Source of the DNA: Mixta mediterraneensis
GTDB taxonomy: Bacteria; Pseudomonadota; Gammaproteobacteria; Enterobacterales; Enterobacteriaceae
DNA length: 64,000 nucleotides
Direction: 5' to 3'
Assembly: GCF_014946725.1 (NCBI RefSeq)
Contig: NZ_JACFXY010000001.1
Coordinates: 496,001-560,000, forward strand
In this document: positions 1-12,145 of the stretch, in pieces
Numbering within the stretch: position 1 is the first letter of the stretch
Layout: every line of letters begins with the position of its first letter
Notes under the pieces: model-generated
Databases searched by the model: none
What the model was told of the DNA's origin: nothing
The model's input: the letters and a program-made list of their open reading frames with translations, nothing else
Made by a program: the position numbers and the translations under genes

Positions 1-133
1 TCCAGGGTGCTATTGTCTGAATGTAAATCGAAACGGCCAGTGCGTTGTTTATTGAGGTTTTTTAATAAAGAAAAGCGATTTAAGCGTAGCGCGGAAAAAA
101 GGCAAAAATGAAATAACTGGCCCCCAATTAATC

Positions 134-153
134 ACGGCCACCGCAGTGGCCGT
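134..153 (-). terminator. hairpin downstream of psiF
   Basis: A perfect 8-bp stem (ACGGCCAC / GTGGCCGT, loop CGCA) lies just past the psiF stop on the minus strand. No clear U-run follows, so it is a weak intrinsic terminator or an RNA-stabilising hairpin. Confidence 0.45.
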
Positions 154-161
154 TACGCTAA

Positions 162-467
162 TTAACGCTTTTTCAAACACTGACTCATGTAACTTTTACG
201 TGCTTCACCCGTCAGCTTTTTATCACCAGCGTCGCTGTTACAGATTTTCATTTTCATTTGTTGCGGCGTCATGCTGGACATTTTACTGTCTTTTTTCAGG
301 CAATCACTCATAAAGGTTTTACGTGCATCGCCTTTCAGGCTTTGCGAACCAGCGTGTTGATTACAGAGTGCCATTTTTTCCTGCTGCGACGTTTTTTCTG
401 CCGCGCTGGCAATTCCACTAGCCAGTAATCCTGCCATGGCTATCGCTACCAAACAGCCTTTCATCAT
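162..467 (-). CDS. psiF: PsiF-family phosphate-starvation-inducible small secreted protein
   Basis: 101 aa. The start at 467 is chosen because AAGGAG lies 5 nt upstream; the open frame runs further 5' but lacks a ribosome site. Residues 1-22 form a signal peptide ending in ASA-A, so export to the periplasm is likely. The mature part is two copies of a PsiF repeat, each with a Cys pair and the pattern MxxCN..AG...L.G.ARK.(F/Y)MS.CLKK. In E. coli psiF follows phoA and is phosphate-regulated, but the biochemical role is unknown. Here it follows iraP directly on the same strand and phoA is absent between them. I saw no Pho box. The family call is confident, the function is not. Confidence 0.88.
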   Translation of the reverse strand: MMKGCLVAIAMAGLLASGIASAAEKTSQQEKMALCNQHAGSQSLKGDARKTFMSDCLKKDSKMSSMTPQQMKMKICNSDAGDKKLTGEARKSYMSQCLKKR

Positions 468-586
468 TGCTTCTCCTTTATCACAGGGACCCGATAAGTT
501 TGGCAGGCAATAAAAGAAAGGGTGAATTTTTAAATGTGATCGGTAAGCGGATCGCAAAAGTGGCGATACCGCCCTCCGCCCAGACA

Positions 587-841
587 TTAAACGCGAGGAT
601 GGTTTAACAGTTTGTCGATGTAATTACGTAGTAAAATGGCGTTTTCATCAGAGGCATCAGCGCCGGCATTGATCATTGCTGTTTCAATACCGGCAGCGAT
701 CGACTTTTGCTGGTCAGACTCCATTTTTCGCAATATCGCTGTCACCACAACTTCCAGCGCTTCAATTTGCGCGACCAGTTCTTTAGACGCTTCTTCTTTC
801 TCAGCAAGTTTATCCAGTAATTCAGCAATAAGGTATTTCAT
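587..841 (-). CDS. iraP: RpoS anti-adaptor protein IraP
   Basis: 84 aa, close to the E. coli IraP length, with the characteristic opening MKYLIAELLDKLAEKEE.SKEL.AQ.EALE.VVTAILR and the C-terminal LLRNYIDKLLNHPR. The first half is heptad-like and should form a coiled coil. IraP binds the adaptor RssB and so blocks ClpXP degradation of sigma-S during stress such as phosphate limitation. GAGG lies 7 nt before the ATG. The psiF gene follows 119 bp downstream on the same strand, matching the E. coli iraP-phoA-psiF order minus phoA. Together with crl at 36 kb, the window carries two sigma-S accessory factors. Confidence 0.88.
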   Translation of the reverse strand: MKYLIAELLDKLAEKEEASKELVAQIEALEVVVTAILRKMESDQQKSIAAGIETAMINAGADASDENAILLRNYIDKLLNHPRV

Positions 842-976
842 GCTGCAGCCTCAGCGGTGAGGAAAAGCTGAAGTTATCACCAGCCTGAATAAAAAAAAAA
901 GTTATTTTTTAGCTTTGTTTCAGCAAGTTAAAATAAAAAAATAGCGAAACAGGGTTTTATTATTTTTATTAATCGC

Positions 977-1026
977 GAGCGAAACGTTTTCCTTAATCGC
1001 TTCCAGAAACGTTAAACGTTTCGCTC
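977..1026. repeat. 13-bp inverted repeat with three AAACGTT cores
   Basis: GAGCGAAACGTTT (977-989) is perfectly inverted as AAACGTTTCGCTC (1014-1026), and a third GAAACGTT lies at 1006-1013. The AACGTT core is reminiscent of LacI/GalR-family operators, but no such regulator is nearby. It could equally be a stem-loop 3' of the small lipoprotein gene, which ends at 1053 on the minus strand. Confidence 0.6.
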
Positions 1027-1052
1027 ACCGTTAAATACCGTTTGTAGGAATA

Positions 1053-1214
1053 TTAACGCGGGTCAACAAAGCCACGACCCGGACCGCCACCATGCCCGCC
1101 GCCATGTCCACCACCGCCCCAACCACCGCCGCCACCACCAGGAGGGGGGGAAATGCATCCGCTCAGCGCGGTAACCAATGCCACAACGGCAGCCAGCTTA
1201 ACAATCCGTACCAT
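1053..1214 (-). CDS. small glycine-rich lipoprotein
   Basis: 53 aa, shorter than usual gene-caller limits. The N-terminus MVRIVKLAAVVALVTALSGC is a lipoprotein signal peptide with lipobox L-S-G-C (Cys20), predicting a lipidated mature peptide. The mature 34 residues are Ile-Ser-Pro-Pro-Pro followed by Gly-rich repeats containing Trp and two His-Gly-Gly-Gly units, ending GRGFVDPR. TGAGG lies 7 nt upstream of the ATG. It is monocistronic between iraP and lacZ. I do not recognise a named family. The His/Gly composition could suggest metal binding, which is pure inference. Confidence 0.65.
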   Translation of the reverse strand: MVRIVKLAAVVALVTALSGCISPPPGGGGGGWGGGGHGGGHGGGPGRGFVDPR

Positions 1215-1411
1215 ATCAACCTCAGGGTGAAGAAAACGAGCTGAGTGTATGAGCGCCCTGAAATGCCAACAAGACAGAATCCTCTGTATCCCGTCGCTAT
1301 TAACTTTTACTGACCAGCCTTAACATATTACTGGCAGTAACAAGACAAGAAACCCACACATCGCCTCGTAAGCCGCCTTCAGGCCCAGTAAAACTTTGCT
1401 TAAATCGTTAA

Positions 1412-5771
<4,360 letters not shown>

Positions 5772-6205
5772 AGGTATGCGGGCAGCTTGCAGGTCAAATG
5801 AACGCTTAGTCTAACAATTGATTAACATTACTGAGCGACAAAACATGGCACGTTATGCAAAACGCAGTTTTACGCTGAGATTTAACGATACGCCGCGTGC
5901 ATATTTTCCGGCTGCTTATTTTCTCAGTGGGATTATGTGCAAAAACAATCGTTCGCTTTTCTGATTATTGGCAGAGAATCGATCACATGAAAAAATATTT
6001 CAGCCTGTTACTGACAATTATCTCTGATAGTTCTATGTTTAAAAAACCGTCCGTCACGTGCGGTACGCAGACTATTCTGGTCAGCGCAAGGTTCTCAGGC
6101 AGGGTGCAGTCCACTGCCCGGACAGAGAGAACGCATGACTTAACCCAGCGTTATTGCCTGTTGCGCCGCAGCGTAATGGGTTCGTCGTTGTCTTAGCGGA
6201 GGTGG
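5772..6205. other. 434-bp intergenic region, no supported gene
   Basis: This separates the divergently transcribed mdtG and the YmgB/AriR-like gene. An open plus-strand frame at 5897-6196 begins with GTG, lacks a ribosome site and has no recognisable motif, so I do not call it. The region likely holds the promoters of both neighbours. Confidence 0.5.
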
Positions 6206-6460
6206 ATGATGAGAGTGCAACCAAACAGCGCCAGCCGTGCTATCACCGACTATTTCAACAGCCCAGACTGGAATGTCCCGCCGGAATCCGCTCTGCTGGC
6301 AGCCATCCTGCGTGAATTAATGGCAGCGGGACAACCGGCTACCAATAAAGCGATTATTGCGCGCGTGATCGACAAGCTGGAATTTGAAGGTGATGAGAAA
6401 CATCTGCAAAACTACCGTGCCCTGCTGGCGAAGTTACTTGAAACACAGCCACAAAAGTAA
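6206..6460 (+). CDS. YmgB/AriR-family biofilm and acid-resistance regulator-like protein
   Basis: 84 aa. The pattern AI.DYF.S ... ES.LLAAI.RELMA.G....NKAIIARVI.KLE.. D...LQNYR.LLAKLL matches the two-helix dimerisation fold of the E. coli YmgB/AriR, YcgZ and YmgA group. These small proteins act as connectors for the Rcs phosphorelay, biofilm formation and acid resistance. GGAGG lies 6 nt before the first ATG; the second ATG is adjacent. It stands alone here, whereas in E. coli it belongs to a BluR-controlled operon. The family assignment is by pattern and needs a profile search. Confidence 0.6.
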   Translation: MMRVQPNSASRAITDYFNSPDWNVPPESALLAAILRELMAAGQPATNKAIIARVIDKLEFEGDEKHLQNYRALLAKLLETQPQK

Positions 6461-6520
6461 TTAATCAGCAATATTTAATGTTCGGCACGTCAATTCCTTT
6501 TTACTGGCCTAAAAGCCGGC

Positions 6521-6546
6521 TAAAAAAATTCCCGCCGTGGCGGGAA
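6521..6546 (-). terminator. intrinsic terminator on the minus strand
   Basis: Stem TTCCCGCC / GGCGGGAA (6529-6546) followed on the minus strand by a run of seven T. It lies about 230 bp beyond the stop of the I78 lipoprotein gene, leaving a long 3' UTR or an independent short transcript in between. Confidence 0.75.
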
Positions 6547-6777
6547 GAAACAAGACGAGCATTGCATATTGAAAGTGACGAGAAAATCCTGGGCTGCGCG
6601 CGCATACTTCAAATTGCCAGTTGACGGGCAGCGTATTTTCACCCCGATCGCCGCGTTTTCTATGCTCACTGGGCTTAACAGCTTGCCGGTTTTCTGCAAT
6701 TCGAATGCGTTCGGGCAGCGGAACTATCCTCGCCTGCCTCCATGACAACCGTATGACAATACCCGACCTATTCCGTA
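6547..6777 (-). ncRNA. possible small RNA or long 3' UTR
   Basis: 231 bp between the stop of the I78 inhibitor gene and a strong minus-strand terminator. No minus-strand reading frame fits. I do not recognise a known enterobacterial sRNA family. The position is right for a 3'-UTR-derived RNA, but this is inference only. Confidence 0.3.
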
Positions 6778-7074
6778 TTAGCCGCAATAAACCCGATTGA
6801 TGTTGCCGCTCTTGTCTGCCATAAAGTTCAGCCGGTTAAGATTAAAGTCCATCGTTACCGCTGAATTCCACGGAATGGCGCGAACCGGATGATCGAAGCG
6901 TTGGCTGCTTAACGAAGATAACGGCTTACCTACGTAATTTTGGTACTGCGAAGCGCCACAGCGATCGCTTTCTGGATCCTGAGGCACCGCAGCGGTTTTG
7001 GGGTTGCTGGCTGACTGACACGCGGTTAAGGCAAAGAATCCCATCACAACCAGCGCCTTTCCATAATGATTCAC
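6778..7074 (-). CDS. I78-family peptidase-inhibitor lipoprotein
   Basis: 98 aa from a GTG at 7074, chosen because AGGAG lies 8 nt upstream; the longer ATG frame has no ribosome site. The signal peptide ends in lipobox L-T-A-C, so it is probably membrane-anchored. The body has the I78 signature: CGA.QYQNYVGKPLSSL, then PVRAIPWNSAVTMDFNLNRLNF and a terminal INRVYCG, with two Cys likely disulfide-bonded. Members inhibit serine proteases such as subtilisin and elastase. Monocistronic, followed by an unusually long 3' region with its own terminator. Confidence 0.8.
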   Translation of the reverse strand: MNHYGKALVVMGFFALTACQSASNPKTAAVPQDPESDRCGASQYQNYVGKPLSSLSSQRFDHPVRAIPWNSAVTMDFNLNRLNFMADKSGNINRVYCG

Positions 7075-7296
7075 GTTTGATCTCCTCTTGGACGTGTTAA
7101 CCCTGAGCCAAAGAGTAGCAAAGCGTGTCCGCATACCAAACCTTTGATTGTCAACCTGCCGTATTGGGCGAAAAAAGAGAACCGGCAGAAATAAAAAGCG
7201 GTCGGGATCACAATTTTTCAGACAAATCGCACTTGCCGTCTAAAAAAACACCTGTCGAGCGCTAAAATTACTTAAGTTTTTTCTGGGGTAATGATT

Positions 7297-7362
7297 ATGG
7301 AACTTGCAATCTTTATTGGCTTCGCCGCTTTAATGACGTTTGTTGCTGTGAAAGTACGTTAA
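7297..7362 (+). CDS. 21-residue single-pass membrane peptide
   Basis: A tiny frame coding 21 residues: MELAIFIGFAALMTF, a short hydrophobic stretch, then a basic VKVR tail, giving a single helix with positive-inside C-terminus. GGGG lies 8 nt before the ATG at 7297; an upstream in-frame ATG at 7291 is too close to that site. Its stop overlaps the convergent GGDEF-EAL gene stop by 4 bp. It resembles the class of small enterobacterial membrane proteins but I cannot match a name. Confidence 0.5.
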   Translation: MELAIFIGFAALMTFVAVKVR

Positions 7363-9962
7363 GCCTGATCCTGATGATTTAGCGTCGTCCTCTCCAGAAG
7401 CATACTGAACGCCGCGAGTGGCATTGGGCGGCCAAGGAAATATCCTTGCCCTTCTTCGCATGAAAGCTTTTTAAGCTGGTTCAGCTGTGCTTCTGTCTCA
7501 ATCCCTTCAGCGGTAATGGTCAGGGCGAATGCACGCGCCAACGCAATAATGCCTGCCACCACCGATTGCGCCTGCTGTGATTCCGGGAAATCCTTCATCC
7601 ATGAGCGATCAATCTTCAGGCCATTAAACGGAAAGGTTTTAAGGTAGCCGAGCGCCGCGTAACCGGTGCCGAAATCATCTACCGTTAAACGCACCCCCAA
7701 TGCGCGCAAACCCTGCATGACTTCCAGCGCCTGCTTCGGGTGTTCGAACGTAACGTTTTCAGTGATCTCCAGCTCCAGCCGCGACGCCGGTAATCCGCTG
7801 ACTTCCAGCACGTTAGCAATGCGCTGCACTAAATCGGTGCTACGAAACTCGACCGGTGAGATATTGACCGAAACGTAGCGATCGCCGCCCCATGCCAGCG
7901 CATCTTCACACGCGCGTTTTAACACCCAGTCACTGATCGCCGCGACTAGACCGTTTTCTTCTGCCTGCGGGATAAAGCGGTCCGGCGTGATCCACTGATC
8001 CAGCGAGGTTTGCCAGCGGATCAGCGCTTCTGCCCCCGCTAGCTGTCCACTCAGCAGCTGATACCGTGGCTGGTAGTACAAACGAAACTCCTCATTTTTG
8101 AGGGCTCGCTCAATCCGACGCGCCATCTCGCGTTTGCTTTCGCGCTGGCTGGCCATTTCATTGGCATACCAAATCCACTGATTGCGCCCGGACACACGCG
8201 CTTCATTGAGTGCCATATCGGACATACGCAGCAGCGTTTCGGAATGGGACGCATCCTGCGGCGCACAGGCAACTCCCATGCTGGCGGTAAGATAATGCAC
8301 ATGCTGGCCCGTAGTGATCGGCTGTTGAACATCATGCAGCAGCTGGGCACAGCGTTCGTTGACTTTTTCTCGATCGCCTTCCCGCAGGATCAGCACAAAC
8401 TCATCACCGCCAAGCCTGGCGGCCAGCTCATGTGGGCCAACCCAATTTTTGAGGCGCTGCGCCATCTGATTCAGCACTAAATCTCCCGCCGCATGCCCCC
8501 AGGTTTCATTGATCGGTTTGAACTGATCAAGGTCGAGGCTGATAACAGTCAGCGGCATATCCTGATTGTATTGCTCAAGGTGACGGGTGAGGAATTCCTG
8601 CAGTTGGATACGGTTTGGCAGGCCGGTTAAGACATCGTGACGTGACAGAAATTGAATACGCGCTTCCGCTTCCATACTCTGGGTAATATCCAATACCGTG
8701 CCGCGAAAGCCAATGCGCTTGCTGTTATACCAGACGGTTTTTGCTACCAGCTGACCAATGCGCCGATCGCCCTGAGCAGACATAAACTGACAGCGTAGCG
8801 GTATTTGCTGCGGCTCAGACTCCTGACGCATCAGCCAGGTCACTAAAGAATAGCTGGGATGAGTCAGCAGATGATCAATATGGCGGCCCAGCCAGAAGGG
8901 AATTTCATGCCCCGTCACCACGAAGAAACGCGACGACAAATAAATCAGCCGCCCCTCTTCATCGGTTTCCCAAATCCAGTCTGAAGCGGCTTCAGCAAGG
9001 TCGCGAAAGCGCGCCTCGCTGTTTGCCAGCTCTTGCTGGCTCACCGCCAGCATGGCGAAGCGGCGATCGGATAAAATCGCGTTGTGCAGCGCGTGGCGGC
9101 TGACGCGACGTGTAATCCACGCGATGATGATTCCCATCACCAGCAGCAGTGGCAGCAGAAACCAAATCAATTCCATTCCCGGCAACTTTGCCGTCCAGCG
9201 CAACACCAGCGGCTCGCCTCCCGGCACGTCTTCCACCAAACGCGGGATCATTTTGGCATCCACTTCGTTTTGGGCAAAGCGCGGACCGCTTACACCGAGC
9301 GCCGCGCCCAGGGCTTCCAGCTTGGCCGGCGTAAACAGATTGACAAAAACCAGCACCGATGGCGGACCCGCTTTTTTCGCCAGGCCCGACACTTTACCCG
9401 TACTGATTGGCGCAGCCACCACAATCGCAGGCTGATGATCCACCAGCGCGTTGCGCGCCACGGTGCCATTATTTAACGTGCGTGCTTTGGCAATCAGCGA
9501 CAGGCTGCTTTCCCCCAGCCAGGCCTCCAGCTTCGTATCACTGAGCTTGCCATTAATCACTGAATACGTGGTGTGGCCGCTGCCATCAACCACAAAGACC
9601 CCTTCGTAGTGATATTCCTCATACAGGCCCGGCCCGATGTTTTCTTCATCGTAAGCCCAGGTTTTGTTCACCGTAATATGCAAATTACGCCAGGCTTCTC
9701 CCCAAAAGGCATAATCACGGACGTCGGTGATCATCGCCTCTTTACGCCCTTCCCAGGCTTGCATCATCAATATCTGATCATGCTCAATCGACAACTGGTT
9801 TTGCCGACTGGCGATAGTCAGCACCATGAGCACGGAAAGTATTAATACGCTGAATAGCAGCAGCGTAAGAGTGCGCAGGCTGCGCCGTGTAAAGCGGACG
9901 GTACGATCTTCAGTTCCGTTTATAAAAGGGCGCAGCGGTGGTTCCTGGGGTACAAAAGTCAT
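7359..9962 (-). CDS. CHASE4-PAS-GGDEF-EAL cyclic-di-GMP signalling protein
   Basis: 867 aa inner-membrane protein. A first membrane helix (about residues 28-50) is followed by a periplasmic CHASE4-type sensor (about 55-255, with YAFWGEAW), a second helix (about 262-284), a PAS domain (about 315-435), a GGDEF domain with intact GGDEF near residue 518 and an EAL domain with EAL near 644, TEN, DDFGTGY and AEGIET motifs. Both the diguanylate cyclase active site and the phosphodiesterase metal-binding residues look complete, so it could be bifunctional. Monocistronic; no obvious partner nearby apart from the 21-residue peptide convergent at its 3' end. The ribosome site is weak. Confidence 0.88.
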   Translation of the reverse strand: MTFVPQEPPLRPFINGTEDRTVRFTRRSLRTLTLLLFSVLILSVLMVLTIASRQNQLSIEHDQILMMQAWEGRKEAMITDVRDYAFWGEAWRNLHITVNKTWAYDEENIGPGLYEEYHYEGVFVVDGSGHTTYSVINGKLSDTKLEAWLGESSLSLIAKARTLNNGTVARNALVDHQPAIVVAAPISTGKVSGLAKKAGPPSVLVFVNLFTPAKLEALGAALGVSGPRFAQNEVDAKMIPRLVEDVPGGEPLVLRWTAKLPGMELIWFLLPLLLVMGIIIAWITRRVSRHALHNAILSDRRFAMLAVSQQELANSEARFRDLAEAASDWIWETDEEGRLIYLSSRFFVVTGHEIPFWLGRHIDHLLTHPSYSLVTWLMRQESEPQQIPLRCQFMSAQGDRRIGQLVAKTVWYNSKRIGFRGTVLDITQSMEAEARIQFLSRHDVLTGLPNRIQLQEFLTRHLEQYNQDMPLTVISLDLDQFKPINETWGHAAGDLVLNQMAQRLKNWVGPHELAARLGGDEFVLILREGDREKVNERCAQLLHDVQQPITTGQHVHYLTASMGVACAPQDASHSETLLRMSDMALNEARVSGRNQWIWYANEMASQRESKREMARRIERALKNEEFRLYYQPRYQLLSGQLAGAEALIRWQTSLDQWITPDRFIPQAEENGLVAAISDWVLKRACEDALAWGGDRYVSVNISPVEFRSTDLVQRIANVLEVSGLPASRLELEITENVTFEHPKQALEVMQGLRALGVRLTVDDFGTGYAALGYLKTFPFNGLKIDRSWMKDFPESQQAQSVVAGIIALARAFALTITAEGIETEAQLNQLKKLSCEEGQGYFLGRPMPLAAFSMLLERTTLNHQDQA

Positions 9963-10179
9963 TAAGAAAGCTCACAACAAAGCGAAAAATTCGGCTCGGG
10001 TTTCATCGTGCTGACAATGTATGCTGCCTTGCCCGAAAACATTCCCTCAGTTATCGGCTCAGTGTGCTGGCGGTTTAGCCTGATCAGGTAAATAACGCGC
10101 AAATATTGTCTCTCCCGGTGACTCGACAGCGATCAGGCGCATTGCTACTATGCGCTAACCTTCGCTGGCTGGGCCGCTT

Positions 10180-10830
10180 ATGAACATCAATTCCGACAGA
10201 GTGACGCTGACGCTGTTTTACGCCGGCAGCTTTGTGGTCTATTACCTCATTACTATGCTGATTACGCTGTTTCCTAACTACGGTGTGTTGCGTAATGACG
10301 GTTTATTAGTGCCGGTGCTTTGCCTGTTCGAATTCGCGGTGATCTATCCGCTCTATCGTTTCTACTGCCAGCGTCGTGCCGACCTGCCTCTCGGTGAGTT
10401 GCGACCGTTACAGACGCTGCTGTTTATTATTGCGCTGTTTGTTTTGATGGCGGCACAAACGCAATTTCTGCAGCCGGAGGGCTGGCTGGTTGAGCAAGCG
10501 CAGCAAGGGCGACATTCGCTGTTGATATTGCTGCTGACAGCAGTACTGCTGGCGCCGGTCTTTGAAGAGGTACTGTTTCGCGGCTTTTTGTTACAGGCGT
10601 TCTTACTGTGGGCGCCTCGTAGCCGGTTCGCCTGTATGTTATTAACGTCGCTACTGTTCGCGATAATGCATACGCAATATGTGCACTGGGAAACCCTTAT
10701 CGCACTGACGCTGTTTTCTCTACTGCTCTGCTACGCTCGTCTGCGCAGCAACAGCCTGGCACTCCCCATTTTTCTGCATACGTTAAACAATCTTATCGCG
10801 CTGCTGCCTGCCTGGTATTTCTCGGGTTAA
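10180..10830 (+). CDS. CPBP-family intramembrane metalloprotease (CAAX/Abi type)
   Basis: 216 aa with about six to seven hydrophobic segments. It carries the three family motifs in order: EEVLFRG (EExxxR) in the middle, FAIMHTQ (FxxxH) and HTLNN (HxxxN) near the C-terminus, which together form the glutamate/histidine active site in the membrane. Bacterial members are implicated in prenyl-protein-like processing, bacteriocin self-immunity or signalling, with few defined substrates. Stands alone between the c-di-GMP gene (divergent) and two small unknown genes. No bacteriocin gene is visible nearby, so a specific role cannot be assigned. Confidence 0.85.
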   Translation: MNINSDRVTLTLFYAGSFVVYYLITMLITLFPNYGVLRNDGLLVPVLCLFEFAVIYPLYRFYCQRRADLPLGELRPLQTLLFIIALFVLMAAQTQFLQPEGWLVEQAQQGRHSLLILLLTAVLLAPVFEEVLFRGFLLQAFLLWAPRSRFACMLLTSLLFAIMHTQYVHWETLIALTLFSLLLCYARLRSNSLALPIFLHTLNNLIALLPAWYFSG

Positions 10831-10946
10831 GTTCTTTACCGCTCAGGCTGATAATGCTGTGCCGACACGTTTGTCTATACTGGATCACTAAAAAGGATAA
10901 AAAACATCACAGTCCGAGCCACCAGACCGTGTAAAGGAGTCGAGCC

Positions 10947-11117
10947 ATGTTGATAGGATTTGTGTTGTTAGTGAGCGCCTGCGGTCATGATGCCTGTGAT
11001 GCGTTGCCGGTATCGGAACGGATTTATCCCACAAAAGTTGTCTGTGAACAGATGGCAGATCGCATCCACAAAGTGCGACCAAACGTGGTACTGCTGTGTG
11101 GTGAAGTGCATCGCTAG
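10947..11117 (+). CDS. small Cys-containing protein, possibly DUF1482/YebW-like
   Basis: 56 aa with AAGGAG 8 nt before the ATG. It opens with a short hydrophobic run (MLIGFVLLVSACG) and then has four Cys in total, the pattern VCEQMADRIHKVRP and an LLCGEVHR end. The layout, a hydrophobic start, paired Cys and a mid-protein Cys-Glu, recalls DUF1482 proteins such as YebW, but identity is low by eye. SACG could also be read as a weak lipobox. The function is unknown. Confidence 0.55.
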   Translation: MLIGFVLLVSACGHDACDALPVSERIYPTKVVCEQMADRIHKVRPNVVLLCGEVHR

Positions 11118-11216
11118 AGTAGGGCCAGCAATAAGAAAGCCTGTCTACAACATTGCAAGGTGGCGCTTTAGCGTACAAAATATAAGCTGTTGTTCACTAT
11201 TACCGTTGTGAATCCC

Positions 11217-11447
11217 ATGAAAAAATCACGCCCCCGTCGTCCCAGCGGACGCTGGGTTTATTACATTTTGTATGATGGCATTCTGTGGCCGTGTCCCGTT
11301 CGCTGGGAGTGGGAGAGCGGCTACGGCGGCTGGCTGCCGTTTTATTACTCGCCGACATTCGAATTTGTGGCGGGCGATCCGGGCAAGGCGTATCGCATTG
11401 CCCGCAGCGATATACGTACTAAACGGCACGAAGGTGAATACGTCTGA
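11217..11447 (+). CDS. hypothetical small aromatic-rich protein
   Basis: 76 aa from ATG 11217; an upstream TTG at 11190 in the same frame is possible and neither has a good ribosome site. The sequence is unusually rich in Trp, Tyr and Pro (GRWVYYILYDGILWPCP, GYGGWLPFYY) with a basic N-terminus. I recognise no domain. It follows the 56-aa gene by 99 bp and precedes the decayed region. It may be real or chance. Confidence 0.4.
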   Translation: MKKSRPRRPSGRWVYYILYDGILWPCPVRWEWESGYGGWLPFYYSPTFEFVAGDPGKAYRIARSDIRTKRHEGEYV

Positions 11448-11580
11448 AGGGTTTTAGCCCCGTTCACCATGACACTTCCTAAGCTCCTCCGGTATCCTTA
11501 TTAACTAGAGAACCCCCAATAAAACCGGGGCATTGATCGCGCCCCGAATTTGTATGCATGTTTTATGCTCAGCATCATGC

Positions 11581-11712
11581 CTGCGGCGCATTGAAGATGT
11601 GGCTCTGCCCGCCCCCGAGTTCTGCCTTCTTGCCCGTAAAAACAGGCTGTTACCTACTGCCGCGCTCCATTTTATTGATGCAGTTAAAAACTATCTCCCT
11701 GTCTTTATTTGA
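11581..11712 (+). pseudogene. C-terminal remnant of a LysR-family regulator
   Basis: A 43-codon in-frame stretch ending at TGA 11710-11712 reads LRRIEDVALPAPEFCLLARK.. NRLLPTAALHFIDAVKNYL. This is the typical last beta-alpha segment of a LysR-type effector domain (LP.PE..LL.R..RLL.P.A..FID.VK). Nothing upstream continues it, so the rest of the gene is deleted. It heads a 2.3-kb series of broken genes and its stop is followed directly by a strong hairpin. Confidence 0.6.
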
Positions 11713-11716
11713 ATGA

Positions 11717-11744
11717 AAGAACAGCGGCGCAGGCCGCTGTTCTT
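11717..11744 (+). terminator. 12-bp perfect hairpin after the LysR remnant
   Basis: AAGAACAGCGGC / GCCGCTGTTCTT with a 4-nt loop, starting 5 nt after the remnant's stop codon. There is no long T-run, but the placement fits a transcription terminator of the lost gene. Confidence 0.5.
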
Positions 11745-12006
11745 CCGCCTGCGCAATAGTGAAAATCCGGACGTATATCAAATTTCCCTGATGCAGAAGT
11801 TGCACAGTTGTGATGAGAATGCCATTAGTGTTGCGCCAGCATGGCACTCTGTCGCCTGCACGCTTTTCTCCGCCTAAGCCTTAAATATTCTTATTTTGTT
11901 GAATTAAAAAGAAAACTAATGATTTTCTAAAAATGGCATACATCGTGCTTTGTTAGTTTTATGTCAGACATTCACGCAATGACAACCAAATAACATTGAA
12001 GCCAAA

Positions 12007-12145
12007 ATGAACGCAAATACGAAATTCTTCAAAGCGATTAAGGCGGCTTACAGTCATCAGACGCCCAGCGAAAAGCGGATCAGTTCCTGGCTGTTGAGTA
12101 ACAGGGGGCAGATCCCTTTTGAAACGGCTGACAGCATTGCGCAGG
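12007..12145 (+). pseudogene. N-terminal stub of a MurR/RpiR-family regulator
   Basis: About 46 residues of the RpiR-type helix-turn-helix domain: [37 protein letters not shown]. After 'SIAQ' the homology stops abruptly at about 12142-12146 and the DNA continues, in another frame, as the second half of a peptide-ABC ATPase. The join must be a deletion that removed the remaining regulator, the sugar-isomerase domain and probably the transporter's binding protein and permeases. Confidence 0.7.

Noticed and set aside
5897..6196. 99-codon plus-strand frame between mdtG and the YmgB-like gene
   Set aside because: GTG start without ribosome site, no domain, odd composition; more likely intergenic DNA.
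6509..6787. 92-codon minus-strand frame
   Set aside because: It runs through the intrinsic terminator and the stop of the I78 gene and has no ribosome site.
11650..11847. 65-codon minus-strand frame
   Set aside because: It is antisense to the LysR remnant, which has clear family resemblance, and contains the perfect hairpin.
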